Below, one piece after another: positions 1-5,952 of a stretch of 5,952 nucleotides of DNA. The stretch comes from Oscillospiraceae bacterium (GTDB lineage: Bacteria > Bacillota_A > Clostridia > Oscillospirales > Oscillospiraceae): positions 1 through 5,952 of the forward strand of contig JAFQLA010000075.1 in NCBI GenBank assembly GCA_017396725.1. Direction: 5' to 3'. The position numbers were made by a program, and so were the translations under genes. Positions within the stretch are counted from its first letter, which is position 1. Each line of letters opens with the position of its first letter. The notes under the pieces were generated by a model that saw only the letters and a list, made by a program, of their open reading frames with translations, did not search any database and had not been told where the DNA came from.

Positions 1-15
1 GATGATCTCTTTTGA
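1..15 (+). CDS. Possible 3' end of an upstream gene overlapping the PBP start
   Basis: Reading from base 1, the codons GAT GAT CTC TTT are followed by TGA at 13-15, which overlaps the TTG start codon of the next gene (12-14) as TTGA. Such overlaps are typical of translationally coupled operon genes. In Clostridia a short PbpA-like PBP often follows an FtsW/RodA-family gene, so that is the likely neighbour, but only four residues are visible and nothing in them identifies it. Other frames also stop here (TGA at 3-5, TAA at 23-25), so the frame of the upstream gene is uncertain. Confidence 0.3.
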   Translation, partial: DDLF

Positions 16-1355
16 AACAGGTTAAAAGACGCGCCGCTTTTGTTCTGGCGCTGACGCTTCTCCTCTTTGGCGGCACCGTGCTCTTTTGCGCGCGGTATAT
101 GCTTCAGGGTGACTCCTGGGCTGCTTTTTCCGCCAATCAACACATCTACGAAAACGGTTCCCTTTCCTCCGGCGCCGTTTATGATAGAAACGGCATCCTC
201 CTCTATGACAGCGAAAGCCGTGCTTATCACGATGAAGTGCTGGTGCGAAAAGCAACCCTTCACGCCGTAGGCGATCGGGAGAAAAATATCGCAACCTCTG
301 CCCTTTCCGCTTTTTCCCGCTATCTCTCCGGCTTCTCCCCCGTTACCGGCACAACCACCGGCGGGCACGATCTCTATCTCACCGTAGATTCTGCCCTCAA
401 CACCAAAGCCTACGAGCTGCTGGAAGGCCGCAAGGGCACCGTCGGCATCTACAACTATAAAACCGGCGATGTAGTCTGCATGGTAAGCACCCCTGCCTTC
501 GACCCCGCTGATCCCCCCGTTATCGAAGAGGGCTCCACCAAGTACGAAGGCGTTTATCTCAACCGTCTGCTCTCCTCCGCTTTCACTCCCGGCTCAATTT
601 TCAAGATCGTGACCACAGCGGCGGCTATTGAAAATATCCCCGATCTCTTTACCCGCTCTTTCACCTGCAGCGGCAGCATTACGGTCGGCAGCGATGTGAT
701 CACCTGCCCTCATGCTCACGGCGATATGGACATTTACAGTGCCTTTGCCAATTCCTGCAACGGCGTCTACGCGCAGCTTGCTATTGAACTGGGCAGCGAG
801 ACCATGGCTTTGTATGCTCAAAAGTGCGGTCTTCTCTCCTCTTATGAAATCAGCGGCATTTCCACTGCTACAGGCTCTTTCGAGGCAGCCGAAGGCAGCG
901 AACTGGGCTGGTCGGGCGTCGGCCAGTATCATGACGCCGTCAATCCCTGCAGCATGATGCTCTTCATGGGCACGATCGCAGGCGGCGGCAGCGCCAAACT
1001 CCCCGTTCTCATTGATAAAGAGACCGCCGCGCTGGGGCTCCCCGCAGGCTTCCACCGCGCTTCCTCCGTTTCCTGCGATCTGAAAGAAGAGACCTGTGAA
1101 ACGCTTATCTCCATGATGGCCAATAATGTTTCCGCGCAGTACGGTCAGGAGAACTTCGGCAATCTCTCCATCTGCGCAAAATCCGGCACCGCCGAGGTGG
1201 GCGCTGATGTATCCCCTCACTCCTGGTTCACGGGCTTCCTCAATGACCCGCAAAATCCTTACGCTTTCGTGGTGCTTGTAGAAAACGGCGGCTCCGGCTC
1301 CAAGGTAGCCGGCTCCATCGCCTCGACCCTTCTGCAAATGCTGACTGCTTCTTAA
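12..1355 (+). CDS. Class B penicillin-binding protein (PbpA/FtsI-like peptidoglycan D,D-transpeptidase)
   Basis: This is a membrane-anchored transpeptidase that cross-links peptidoglycan stem peptides outside the cell and is a beta-lactam target. A basic N-terminus is followed by one hydrophobic anchor at about residues 8-27. A short class B N-terminal module contains GAVYDRNG at 54-61. The penicillin-binding domain carries all three catalytic motifs: SIFK at 195-198 (nucleophile Ser195, Lys198), SCN at 248-250 and KSGT at 390-393. At 447 aa it lacks PASTA repeats and the long dimerisation region of FtsI or PBP2, matching the short PbpA-like type that usually partners an FtsW/RodA glycosyltransferase. 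The start is TTG at 12: an in-frame TGA at 3-5 rules out anything earlier, and the next ATG (residue 30) would remove the anchor. No Shine-Dalgarno sequence is visible upstream, consistent with coupling to the preceding gene. It ends just before a terminator, so it is probably the last gene of its operon. Whether it acts in division or elongation cannot be decided from the sequence. Confidence 0.93.
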   Translation: MKQVKRRAAFVLALTLLLFGGTVLFCARYMLQGDSWAAFSANQHIYENGSLSSGAVYDRNGILLYDSESRAYHDEVLVRKATLHAVGDREKNIATSALSAFSRYLSGFSPVTGTTTGGHDLYLTVDSALNTKAYELLEGRKGTVGIYNYKTGDVVCMVSTPAFDPADPPVIEEGSTKYEGVYLNRLLSSAFTPGSIFKIVTTAAAIENIPDLFTRSFTCSGSITVGSDVITCPHAHGDMDIYSAFANSCNGVYAQLAIELGSETMALYAQKCGLLSSYEISGISTATGSFEAAEGSELGWSGVGQYHDAVNPCSMMLFMGTIAGGGSAKLPVLIDKETAALGLPAGFHRASSVSCDLKEETCETLISMMANNVSAQYGQENFGNLSICAKSGTAEVGADVSPHSWFTGFLNDPQNPYAFVVLVENGGSGSKVAGSIASTLLQMLTAS

Positions 1356-1360
1356 GCAAA

Positions 1361-1392
1361 AAAAGACCTGTTCCCCAGGGAACAGGTCTTTT
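1361..1392. terminator. Bidirectional intrinsic terminator between the PBP gene and cls
   Basis: A perfect inverted repeat of about 14 bp pairs AAAAGACCTGTTCC with GGAACAGGTCTTTT around a 4-nt loop. It starts 5 bp after the PBP stop codon and ends 2 bp before the cls stop codon. The + strand runs into five T residues and the - strand into seven, so it can end transcription from both convergent genes. Confidence 0.9.
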
Positions 1393-1394
1393 TA

Positions 1395-2945
1395 TTACAT
1401 CCAAAGCGCAAAGAAACGGAGGAATTTTTCAGCCACCTTGCGGCTCCATTTCCGTTTTTCCCACTCTTCGTAGGTTATTCTGCGGCTCACTTCCATGATG
1501 TTGTCCATATCCTCAAAGAGATACTCCACCACAGGTGAGTCATACACCAGCACACCGCACTCGTAGTGCAGCTGGAAGGTGCGATAGTCCATGTTAGTAG
1601 AACCGATAAGCGCTGCCTCGCGGTCCACCATCACGCTCTTTGCGTGCAGGAAGCCGGGGCTGTACTCATAGATCTTCACCCCATGGCGCATCAGCTCACC
1701 ATAGTAAGATCCTGCCACAAGATAGGTATACTTGTGATCGGGAATAGCTGGCAGCATCAGCCGCACATCCACGCCGCCATCCGCCGCCGTACAAATAGCA
1801 CGGAGCATGGAATCCTCAACGGCAAAATACGGCGTTGTGATATACAAAAAGCGTTTTGCAGAGGAGATCAGCTGCATATAGATCTCTTCCGACATCCGTG
1901 TCTCAGGATCAGAAGGCCCATCAGTAAAGACCTGATAGTACCCCTGTCCGCATCTTAGCGGCTGGGAGCAGTAATAATCATGCTCATTGTGCATAGTGCC
2001 GCCGTTATTCTCCCACATTTCGATAAAGCGGGCGGTAAATCCCCATACGGCTTCGCCTGTAATGCAGATACCCGTATCCTTCCAATGACCGAAGCGCTCA
2101 ATGATATTGGCATATTCATCGGCAATATTTACGCCGCCCGTATAGGCAGCCACGCCATCGATCACCGCGATCTTTCTGTGGTCTCGGTAATTGAATTTCA
2201 ATCGGTTCACATATTGGTGCACCGGATTAAAGGCCAACACCTCTACACCCGCATCCTGCAGTTCCTGCAGCATGGAATTGGAAAAACGGTAGATATTTCC
2301 GAAATCGTCAAAAAGGATCTTGACCTCTACCCCCCGCGCGGCACGCTCTTTGAGCACCTGCAGGATCTGGTTCCAGATCTTACCCTCGGCAATGATAAAA
2401 TACTCCAGGAAAATATAGTGTTCCGCCTTCTCCATTCTCTCGATAAGATCCCAGAGATAGGCTGCGCCATCAGAAAAATAGCGGGCATCACTGTTTTCGT
2501 AGAGCATGAAATCATTTTTGTGGCAAAACCGCGCCACCCGCTCCCAGGAAGGAAGCTTTCTGCCCATTTTTGCGATCACATCTTCGCTGCGCATACGGGA
2601 GCTTTTGCGCTCCTTAAAGGCAGAAACCTGCAGTTTCAGGCTGTTCTTTTCCACATTGTAGCCCCAAAGCGAGTAGAGGATCAACCCTACCACAGGGGAT
2701 GCCATGATCAGAAGGATCCAGCTGAATTTATAAGTGGGGCAGCGCTTTTTGAAAAAGATCTTCATGCCGCAGGCAAGGCCCAAAATGTGCAGCGCAGTAT
2801 AAAGAAAGGCAATATTCGCCTGCAGAAAAGCTGCCAGCGCAACCACCAGTGCGATCTGCGCCAAAAACAGCACCAGCGCAAGCAAGATCCGCAAGCTGGC
2901 TGAGATCCGCCGTTCTATTCTTTGCCGTTGTACCACTCTACTCAT
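1395..2945 (-). CDS. cls: Cardiolipin synthase (phospholipase D family)
   Basis: This is a membrane enzyme that condenses two phosphatidylglycerol molecules into cardiolipin and glycerol. The 516-aa protein begins with hydrophobic segments at about residues 16-40, 46-64 and 73-93; the last fits the PLDc_N region. Two HxKxxxxD catalytic motifs follow: HRKIAVID (His256, Lys258, Asp263) and HAKSVMVD (His434, Lys436, Asp441), each trailed by the usual glycine/serine-rich segment (TGG; GSTNMD). Length and domain order match Gram-positive Cls proteins. The start is placed at ATG 2945 because AAGGAG (2952-2957) lies 6 nt before it. A longer reading from TTG at 2960 would place that ribosome binding site inside the coding region. 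The gene is separated from pncB upstream by a terminator, so it is probably monocistronic. Its C-terminus is rich in basic and aromatic residues. A different phosphatidyltransferase of the PLD family is possible but less likely. Confidence 0.93.
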   Translation of the reverse strand: MSRVVQRQRIERRISASLRILLALVLFLAQIALVVALAAFLQANIAFLYTALHILGLACGMKIFFKKRCPTYKFSWILLIMASPVVGLILYSLWGYNVEKNSLKLQVSAFKERKSSRMRSEDVIAKMGRKLPSWERVARFCHKNDFMLYENSDARYFSDGAAYLWDLIERMEKAEHYIFLEYFIIAEGKIWNQILQVLKERAARGVEVKILFDDFGNIYRFSNSMLQELQDAGVEVLAFNPVHQYVNRLKFNYRDHRKIAVIDGVAAYTGGVNIADEYANIIERFGHWKDTGICITGEAVWGFTARFIEMWENNGGTMHNEHDYYCSQPLRCGQGYYQVFTDGPSDPETRMSEEIYMQLISSAKRFLYITTPYFAVEDSMLRAICTAADGGVDVRLMLPAIPDHKYTYLVAGSYYGELMRHGVKIYEYSPGFLHAKSVMVDREAALIGSTNMDYRTFQLHYECGVLVYDSPVVEYLFEDMDNIMEVSRRITYEEWEKRKWSRKVAEKFLRFFALWM

Positions 2946-2951
2946 GTCCGT

Positions 2952-2957
2952 CTCCTT
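2952..2957 (-). promoter_or_regulatory. Ribosome binding site that fixes the cls start
   Basis: AAGGAG on the - strand is followed by a 6-nt spacer (ACGGAC) and ATG at 2945. It favours this ATG over the in-frame TTG at 2960. Confidence 0.85.
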
Positions 2958-2993
2958 CAAATCCGAACCATTGGCCTGTACCTCTTTTATTTC

Positions 2994-3022
2994 ATATTAA
3001 CCCTTTTCCCGAAAAAAAACAA
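2994..3022 (-). promoter_or_regulatory. Candidate weak promoter for cls
   Basis: On the - strand, TTGTTT (3017-3022) and TAATAT (2994-2999) are 17 nt apart and resemble -35 and -10 boxes, with 3/6 and 4/6 matches. A promoter is expected here because the pncB terminator lies just upstream, but the exact boxes are uncertain in this AT-rich stretch. Confidence 0.3.
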
Positions 3023-3042
3023 TGCATTACCTTTAAAAAAGC

Positions 3043-3074
3043 AAAGGACTTCGGGCCAATACCCGAAGTCCTTT
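3043..3074 (-). terminator. Intrinsic terminator after pncB
   Basis: A perfect 13-bp inverted repeat (AAAGGACTTCGGG and its complement) encloses a 6-nt loop and starts 6 nt after the pncB stop codon. On the - strand the stem ends in TTT, then GC, then six T residues. The + strand would also run into a T tract, but no + strand gene leads into it. It separates the pncB and cls transcripts. Confidence 0.85.
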
Positions 3075-3080
3075 TTATGA

Positions 3081-4529
3081 TCAGCTGTTTTTCTGCAGCA
3101 ATTCCTGCTGGATGTTCCAAAGTTTTTCCGAAAGGTCCACATAGTAGCCGTGAGGGTTATCGAAACGTTTGACTTCATCCCACAGAGTATCCACCTGCTG
3201 AGCGCAGTAATCGCGGATATCCTTCAGCGCGGGAGACTCGTAAACCTTCTTGCCGTTGAGGAACACGGGTACCAGAAGGGGCTTTGCGGTAAAGTTATAA
3301 ACCGTCTTTTTCTTCCAGGTAGCAAAGGGATCAAAGATCATAAGATCCTGGCTGTCATCCACTTCTTCATCGTAGAGCGTCAGATAGTCGGCAATGGCCT
3401 TGCCGGTATCGTTGCCGAAGAAGCGGTAGAGCTTTTTGAAATGCGGCACCGTGATCTTAGCCACATTTTCGCTGATCTTGATCTTGGGAATGACCTTCCC
3501 CTCCTCATCCTCTACGGCTACCAGCTTATAAACGCCGCCGAAGACAGGTTCGCTCTTGGATGTAATCAGGCGCTCGCCGACGCCGAAAGCATCGATCTTG
3601 GCGCCCTGCTGATAAAGGTCGCGGATCAGGTATTCATCCAGAGAGTTGGAAGCGGAGATCTGGCACTCAGTCCAGCCCGCATCATCCAGCATCTTTCTGG
3701 CTTCACGGCTGAGATAGGCGATATCACCGGAGTCCAGGCGGATGCCGCACTTGGTGATGCCAAGGGGCTTGAGCACTTCGTTAAAGGCGCGGATAGCATC
3801 GGGCACACCGCTTTTGAGCGTATTGTAGGTGTCTACCAGCAAAGTGGCATTGTGAGGATATATCTCGCAGTAGGTCTTAAAGGCTTCATACTGGGTGTCA
3901 AACATCTGCACCCACGCATGTGCCATGGTGCCCACAGCAGGCACACCGTAAATCTCATCGGTAATGGTGCAGGCCGTGCCGGTAGCGCCGCCGATATAAG
4001 CCGCTCTTGCGCCTACGATAGCCGCATCCGTACCCTGCGCGCGGCGGGAGCCGAATTCCAGAACTGCCTTTCCCTGCGCCGCACGGACAATGCGGTTGGT
4101 CTTGGTGGCGATCAGGCTCTGATGGTTAATGGTAAGAAGGGTAAAGGTTTCGATCAGCTGCGCTTCAATAGCGGGAGCGCGCACCACCACCAGAGGTTCT
4201 CTGGGGAATACAGGCGTACCTTCGGGCACCGCATAAATATCGCCGGTAAAGCGGAAATCAGCAAGATACTGCAGGAATTCTTCAGAGAAAAGATTTCTGC
4301 CTCTGAGATAGGCAATATCTTCTTCATCAAAACGCAGATCTTCAATATATTCGATCAGCTGCTCCAGGCCGGCTGCGATCGCAAAGCCACCGCCATCGGG
4401 CACCTTTCTGAAGAAAACATCAAAGTAAGTAATGCGGTCTTTATAACCGTTGAGGAAATAGCCGTTGCTCATGGTCAACTCATAAAAGTCGCACAGCATG
4501 GTCATGTTCAGCTTTTCTGCCGTTTTCAT
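3081..4529 (-). CDS. pncB: Nicotinate phosphoribosyltransferase
   Basis: This cytosolic enzyme joins nicotinic acid to PRPP, with ATP hydrolysis, to give nicotinate mononucleotide, the entry step of the Preiss-Handler NAD salvage route. The 482-aa length is normal for the family. Visible landmarks are DFYELTM at 14-20 (N-terminal NAPRTase domain), EFGSRRAQG at 158-166, GTMAHAW at 200-206 (His204 is the candidate phosphorylated histidine), DTYN at 233-236, RLDSGD at 264-269 (phosphoribosyl-binding region) and GVGERL at 316-321. ATG 4529 is preceded by GAGG (4538-4541) with an 8-nt spacer, and DFYELTM sits at the usual distance from it. The gene has its own promoter and terminator and is divergent from the pantothenate kinase gene. 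QAPRTase (NadC) and NAMPT are alternatives, but the DFYELTM and GTMAHAW motifs favour PncB. No frameshift or missing catalytic motif is seen. Confidence 0.95.
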   Translation of the reverse strand: MKTAEKLNMTMLCDFYELTMSNGYFLNGYKDRITYFDVFFRKVPDGGGFAIAAGLEQLIEYIEDLRFDEEDIAYLRGRNLFSEEFLQYLADFRFTGDIYAVPEGTPVFPREPLVVVRAPAIEAQLIETFTLLTINHQSLIATKTNRIVRAAQGKAVLEFGSRRAQGTDAAIVGARAAYIGGATGTACTITDEIYGVPAVGTMAHAWVQMFDTQYEAFKTYCEIYPHNATLLVDTYNTLKSGVPDAIRAFNEVLKPLGITKCGIRLDSGDIAYLSREARKMLDDAGWTECQISASNSLDEYLIRDLYQQGAKIDAFGVGERLITSKSEPVFGGVYKLVAVEDEEGKVIPKIKISENVAKITVPHFKKLYRFFGNDTGKAIADYLTLYDEEVDDSQDLMIFDPFATWKKKTVYNFTAKPLLVPVFLNGKKVYESPALKDIRDYCAQQVDTLWDEVKRFDNPHGYYVDLSEKLWNIQQELLQKNS

Positions 4530-4537
4530 TTCTCTTA

Positions 4538-4542
4538 CCTCA
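4538..4542 (-). promoter_or_regulatory. pncB ribosome binding site
   Basis: TGAGG on the - strand lies 8 nt before ATG 4529 and supports that start. Confidence 0.7.
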
Positions 4543-4575
4543 GTTTATCGATATTCGGCACAACTGCCTGTCTAT

Positions 4576-4604
4576 ATTATAGTCTTTACACCCCATAAAT
4601 GCAA
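4576..4604 (-). promoter_or_regulatory. pncB promoter
   Basis: On the - strand a consensus TATAAT (4576-4581) is preceded, after 17 nt, by TTGCAT (4599-4604), which matches the TTG of a -35 box. Transcription would start near 4569, giving a leader of about 40 nt. The -35 box lies within the left arm of an imperfect dyad (4597-4620). Confidence 0.7.
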
Positions 4605-4620
4605 TCTGTTTTGCGCATTT
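4597..4620. promoter_or_regulatory. Imperfect dyad over the pncB -35 region, candidate operator
   Basis: AAATGC (4597-4602) and GCATTT (4615-4620) form an inverted repeat 12 nt apart. Similarity continues inward as AA and TTGC with a 2-nt offset. The left arm covers most of the pncB -35 box, so a bound repressor would block it. The arms are short and AT-rich, so this could be chance. I do not recognise it as the site of a named NAD regulator. Confidence 0.25.
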
Positions 4621-4691
4621 CCTGTATCCTTGTCAACTATTTGCACTTTTTACCTATTTCCATACACATTTTCCTCTCTTTCTTCGTCTTG

Positions 4692-4720
4692 TTGCTATTT
4701 TCCTCCCTTTACTCTATAAT
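4692..4720 (+). promoter_or_regulatory. coaW promoter
   Basis: TTGCTA (4692-4697), a 17-nt spacer and consensus TATAAT (4715-4720) form a strong sigma-A-like promoter. The start point would be near 4727, leaving a short leader of about 23 nt that contains the ribosome binding site. Confidence 0.8.
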
Positions 4721-4736
4721 AAATTCAAAATTTTTC

Positions 4737-4743
4737 GGTGAGG
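4737..4743 (+). promoter_or_regulatory. Ribosome binding site that fixes the coaW start
   Basis: GGTGAGG is followed by a 6-nt spacer (TTTTCT) and ATG 4750. An in-frame GTG at 4738 lies within this site and is therefore unlikely to be the start. Confidence 0.8.
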
Positions 4744-4749
4744 TTTTCT

Positions 4750-5568
4750 ATGAAAACTGTTTTATGTCTGGATATTGGCTCTACTTCTTTAAAAATAGCG
4801 GTGTTGCAAAACGGAAAATGCATCGCGCAGCCTCAGCGCGCGCACAGCCCCGCAGGCAGCAATACTCTTGCCGCCTGTGCTGAATCCTATCTTTCTTCCT
4901 GCGGCCTTGCGGATGTTTCCCGCATTGCTGTCACCGGTGTGGGGGCCTCTTTGGCGGGTGAAACTCTGCTGGGTCTCCCCGTCACCCATATAGATGAATT
5001 CCGGTCTATTGCCGCAGGCGGTCTGCATTTAAGCGGAAAAGACCGCGCGCTGATTATCAGCATGGGCACCGGCACCGCATTTCTCTATGCCGACAAAGAA
5101 ACGGGCGAAGTGCGCCATCTGGGCGGCACAGGTATCGGCGGCGGCACACTCTGCGGTCTTTGCCGCCATCTCATCGGCACCTCTGATTTTCACGAAATTG
5201 AATCCCTTGCCTCTCAAGGCCGGTACAGCACTGTGGATCTTACCATTGGGGATGTCAGTCCCACCGCTATCGACACTCTCAGCGCCGAACTCACCGCTGC
5301 AAACTTCGCCAGACTTACCTCCGCCCCTTCCCCTGCCGATCTTGCCGCAGGCGCCGTCAACATGGTGCTGCAGGGCATCGGCTCCATGGCTGTGTTTCTC
5401 GCTGCTTCCTGTTCCACACGGGATATCGTGGTGACAGGTTCTCTTGCCGCTATCGCGCAGGCAAAACCGGCCTACGATTTCTTTAACCGCATGTATGATA
5501 TCTCCTTCACCATCGCAGACGAACCTTCCTTTGCCTGTGCTCTCGGTGCGGGTCTTTCACTTGTATAA
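4750..5568 (+). CDS. coaW: Type II pantothenate kinase (Fumble family)
   Basis: This cytosolic enzyme phosphorylates pantothenate with ATP, the first step of coenzyme A synthesis. The 272-aa protein has the ASKHA sugar-kinase/actin fold signature: phosphate-binding LDIGST at 7-12; a central EF motif (Glu83, Phe84) in the position of the catalytic glutamate of Staphylococcus aureus CoaW; MGTGT at 105-109; a glycine-rich GGTGIGGGTLCGL at 125-137; and ELTAANF at 180-186, matching the DLTAANF of S. aureus CoaW. A late VVTGSL at 227-232 is the second adenosine-binding element. Length is close to the staphylococcal enzyme (about 267 aa). ATG 4750 is chosen because of the GGTGAGG 6 nt upstream. The gene has its own promoter and terminator and faces away from pncB. 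Related ASKHA proteins such as dehydratase activators (BadF family) are an alternative, but GTGT plus LTAANF favours a pantothenate kinase. Type II enzymes studied so far are not feedback-inhibited by CoA as type I enzymes are; whether this holds here is unknown. Confidence 0.85.
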   Translation: MKTVLCLDIGSTSLKIAVLQNGKCIAQPQRAHSPAGSNTLAACAESYLSSCGLADVSRIAVTGVGASLAGETLLGLPVTHIDEFRSIAAGGLHLSGKDRALIISMGTGTAFLYADKETGEVRHLGGTGIGGGTLCGLCRHLIGTSDFHEIESLASQGRYSTVDLTIGDVSPTAIDTLSAELTAANFARLTSAPSPADLAAGAVNMVLQGIGSMAVFLAASCSTRDIVVTGSLAAIAQAKPAYDFFNRMYDISFTIADEPSFACALGAGLSLV

Positions 5569-5572
5569 AGAA

Positions 5573-5603
5573 AAAAGCCTCTGTGTAAAACACAGAGGCT
5601 TTT
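5573..5603. terminator. Bidirectional intrinsic terminator between coaW and the HAD hydrolase gene
   Basis: A perfect 14-bp inverted repeat (AAAAGCCTCTGTGT and its complement) with a 3-nt AAA loop sits 4 nt from each flanking stop codon. The - strand ends in a six-T run and the + strand in four T residues, then CTT. It can serve both convergent genes, probably better on the - strand. Confidence 0.88.
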
Positions 5604-5607
5604 CTTA

Positions 5608-5952
5608 TCAATCCCAAATGACGCATTCTCCTGCCATTTGCCGCATTTCTTTCCAATGGTCTTTGGCGCAGTTATCGTAGACACCCACCACATAGAAGCC
5701 TGCGTTATGAGCCGTGATGGAGGCAAAGTAAGAATCCTCATACACAGCCACATCTGCCGCATTTTCAGCGCCCAGCTTTTTCATGGCGGTGTAGTACACC
5801 GTAGGCTTATTCTTCCCTTCGCCCACATCTTCGCAGGAAAGTACAAATTCAAAATACTGCGCTATTCCCAGCTTTTCAAGACAAAGGCGCATCAAAGACT
5901 GCTTGGTGGCAGATGCCACACACATCTTGACCCCACGGCTGCGCAGCGCATC
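5608..5952 (-). CDS. HAD-family hydrolase, C-terminal part (5' end outside window)
   Basis: The last 114 residues are present; the reading frame stays open to the window edge, so the gene starts beyond 5952. An internal ATG at 5925 is not the start. The fragment has the order of HAD phosphatase motifs II to IV: motif II in VASAT, where a serine or threonine follows a hydrophobic strand; a lysine-bearing motif III in GEGKNKPTVYY, close to the GKPxPxxY pattern of the beta-phosphoglucomutase/phosphoglycolate phosphatase group; and motif IV as VYEDS, with the acidic pair that binds magnesium, followed by an alanine/glycine stretch (ITAHNAGFYVVGVYD). The nucleophilic DxDGT motif and the cap domain that sets substrate choice are missing from view, so the substrate cannot be named. 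It ends with TGA at 5608-5610 and converges on coaW with a shared terminator. Confidence 0.85.
   Translation of the reverse strand, partial: DALRSRGVKMCVASATKQSLMRLCLEKLGIAQYFEFVLSCEDVGEGKNKPTVYYTAMKKLGAENAADVAVYEDSYFASITAHNAGFYVVGVYDNCAKDHWKEMRQMAGECVIWD

Noticed and set aside
594..1337. Open frame on the - strand, 247 codons, opposite the PBP gene
   Set aside because: It is antisense to the transpeptidase domain with all three catalytic motifs, and its glycine/alanine-rich translation looks like a codon-bias shadow.
1980..2903. Open frame on the + strand, 307 codons, opposite cls
   Set aside because: It is antisense to the HKD-bearing cls gene, shows no family motif, and has no promoter or ribosome binding site that I can see.
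3150..4598. Open frame on the + strand, 482 codons, opposite pncB
   Set aside because: It lies almost wholly antisense to a gene with clear NAPRTase motifs, has no recognisable domain, and runs through the pncB promoter. Its equal length to PncB is coincidence.
4630..4656. Second possible + strand promoter starting with TTGTCA
   Set aside because: The -35-like box is good, but no acceptable -10 box lies 16-18 nt downstream, and a much better promoter lies at 4692-4720.
4738..4749. GTG start for coaW, four codons longer
   Set aside because: The GTG is part of the GGTGAGG ribosome binding site for ATG 4750, and the kinase N-terminus normally begins directly before the phosphate-binding strand.
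4530..4749. Riboswitch or small RNA in the divergent spacer
   Set aside because: The predicted leaders are only about 23 and 40 nt long, too short for an NAD or other known riboswitch, and no stable hairpin with a T tract is present.
4599..4883. Small + strand open frame crossing the pncB/coaW spacer into coaW
   Set aside because: It spans the coaW promoter and overlaps the coaW coding region out of frame. Its hydrophobic start comes from the pyrimidine-rich DNA, and no ribosome binding site precedes it.

Overview
The window is an ordinary chromosomal segment, probably from a low-to-moderate GC member of the Bacillota (class Clostridia, gut type). The grounds are a short PbpA-like class B penicillin-binding protein, a Gram-positive type cardiolipin synthase, a type II (Fumble-family) pantothenate kinase, strong AAGGAG/GAGG ribosome binding sites, sigma-A-like promoters and compact intrinsic terminators. 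No 16S rRNA or other strict taxonomic marker is present, so this placement is inference.

Layout, left to right: a class B penicillin-binding protein (+, 12-1355); a terminator shared between convergent genes (1361-1392); cardiolipin synthase cls (-, 1395-2945); a terminator (3043-3074) that separates it from nicotinate phosphoribosyltransferase pncB (-, 3081-4529); a 220-bp divergent promoter region (4530-4749); a type II pantothenate kinase coaW (+, 4750-5568); a second shared convergent terminator (5573-5603); and the 3' part of a HAD-family hydrolase (-, 5608 to beyond the window). Coding density is high and no gene-free stretch exceeds 220 bp.

Two functional themes appear. The left half concerns the cell envelope: septal or wall peptidoglycan cross-linking by the PBP and membrane cardiolipin synthesis by Cls. 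The right half concerns cofactor salvage: PncB commits nicotinic acid (vitamin B3) to NAD, and CoaW commits pantothenate (vitamin B5) to coenzyme A. pncB and coaW are transcribed divergently from well-formed promoters in one short spacer, which makes joint control possible but not shown.

No mobile element, CRISPR array, RNA gene, toxin-antitoxin pair or defence system was seen. I found no convincing undescribed system. The more notable points are the divergent B3/B5 salvage pair with an imperfect dyad on the pncB promoter, the sporadically distributed type II pantothenate kinase, and a TTGA stop/start overlap at the left edge.
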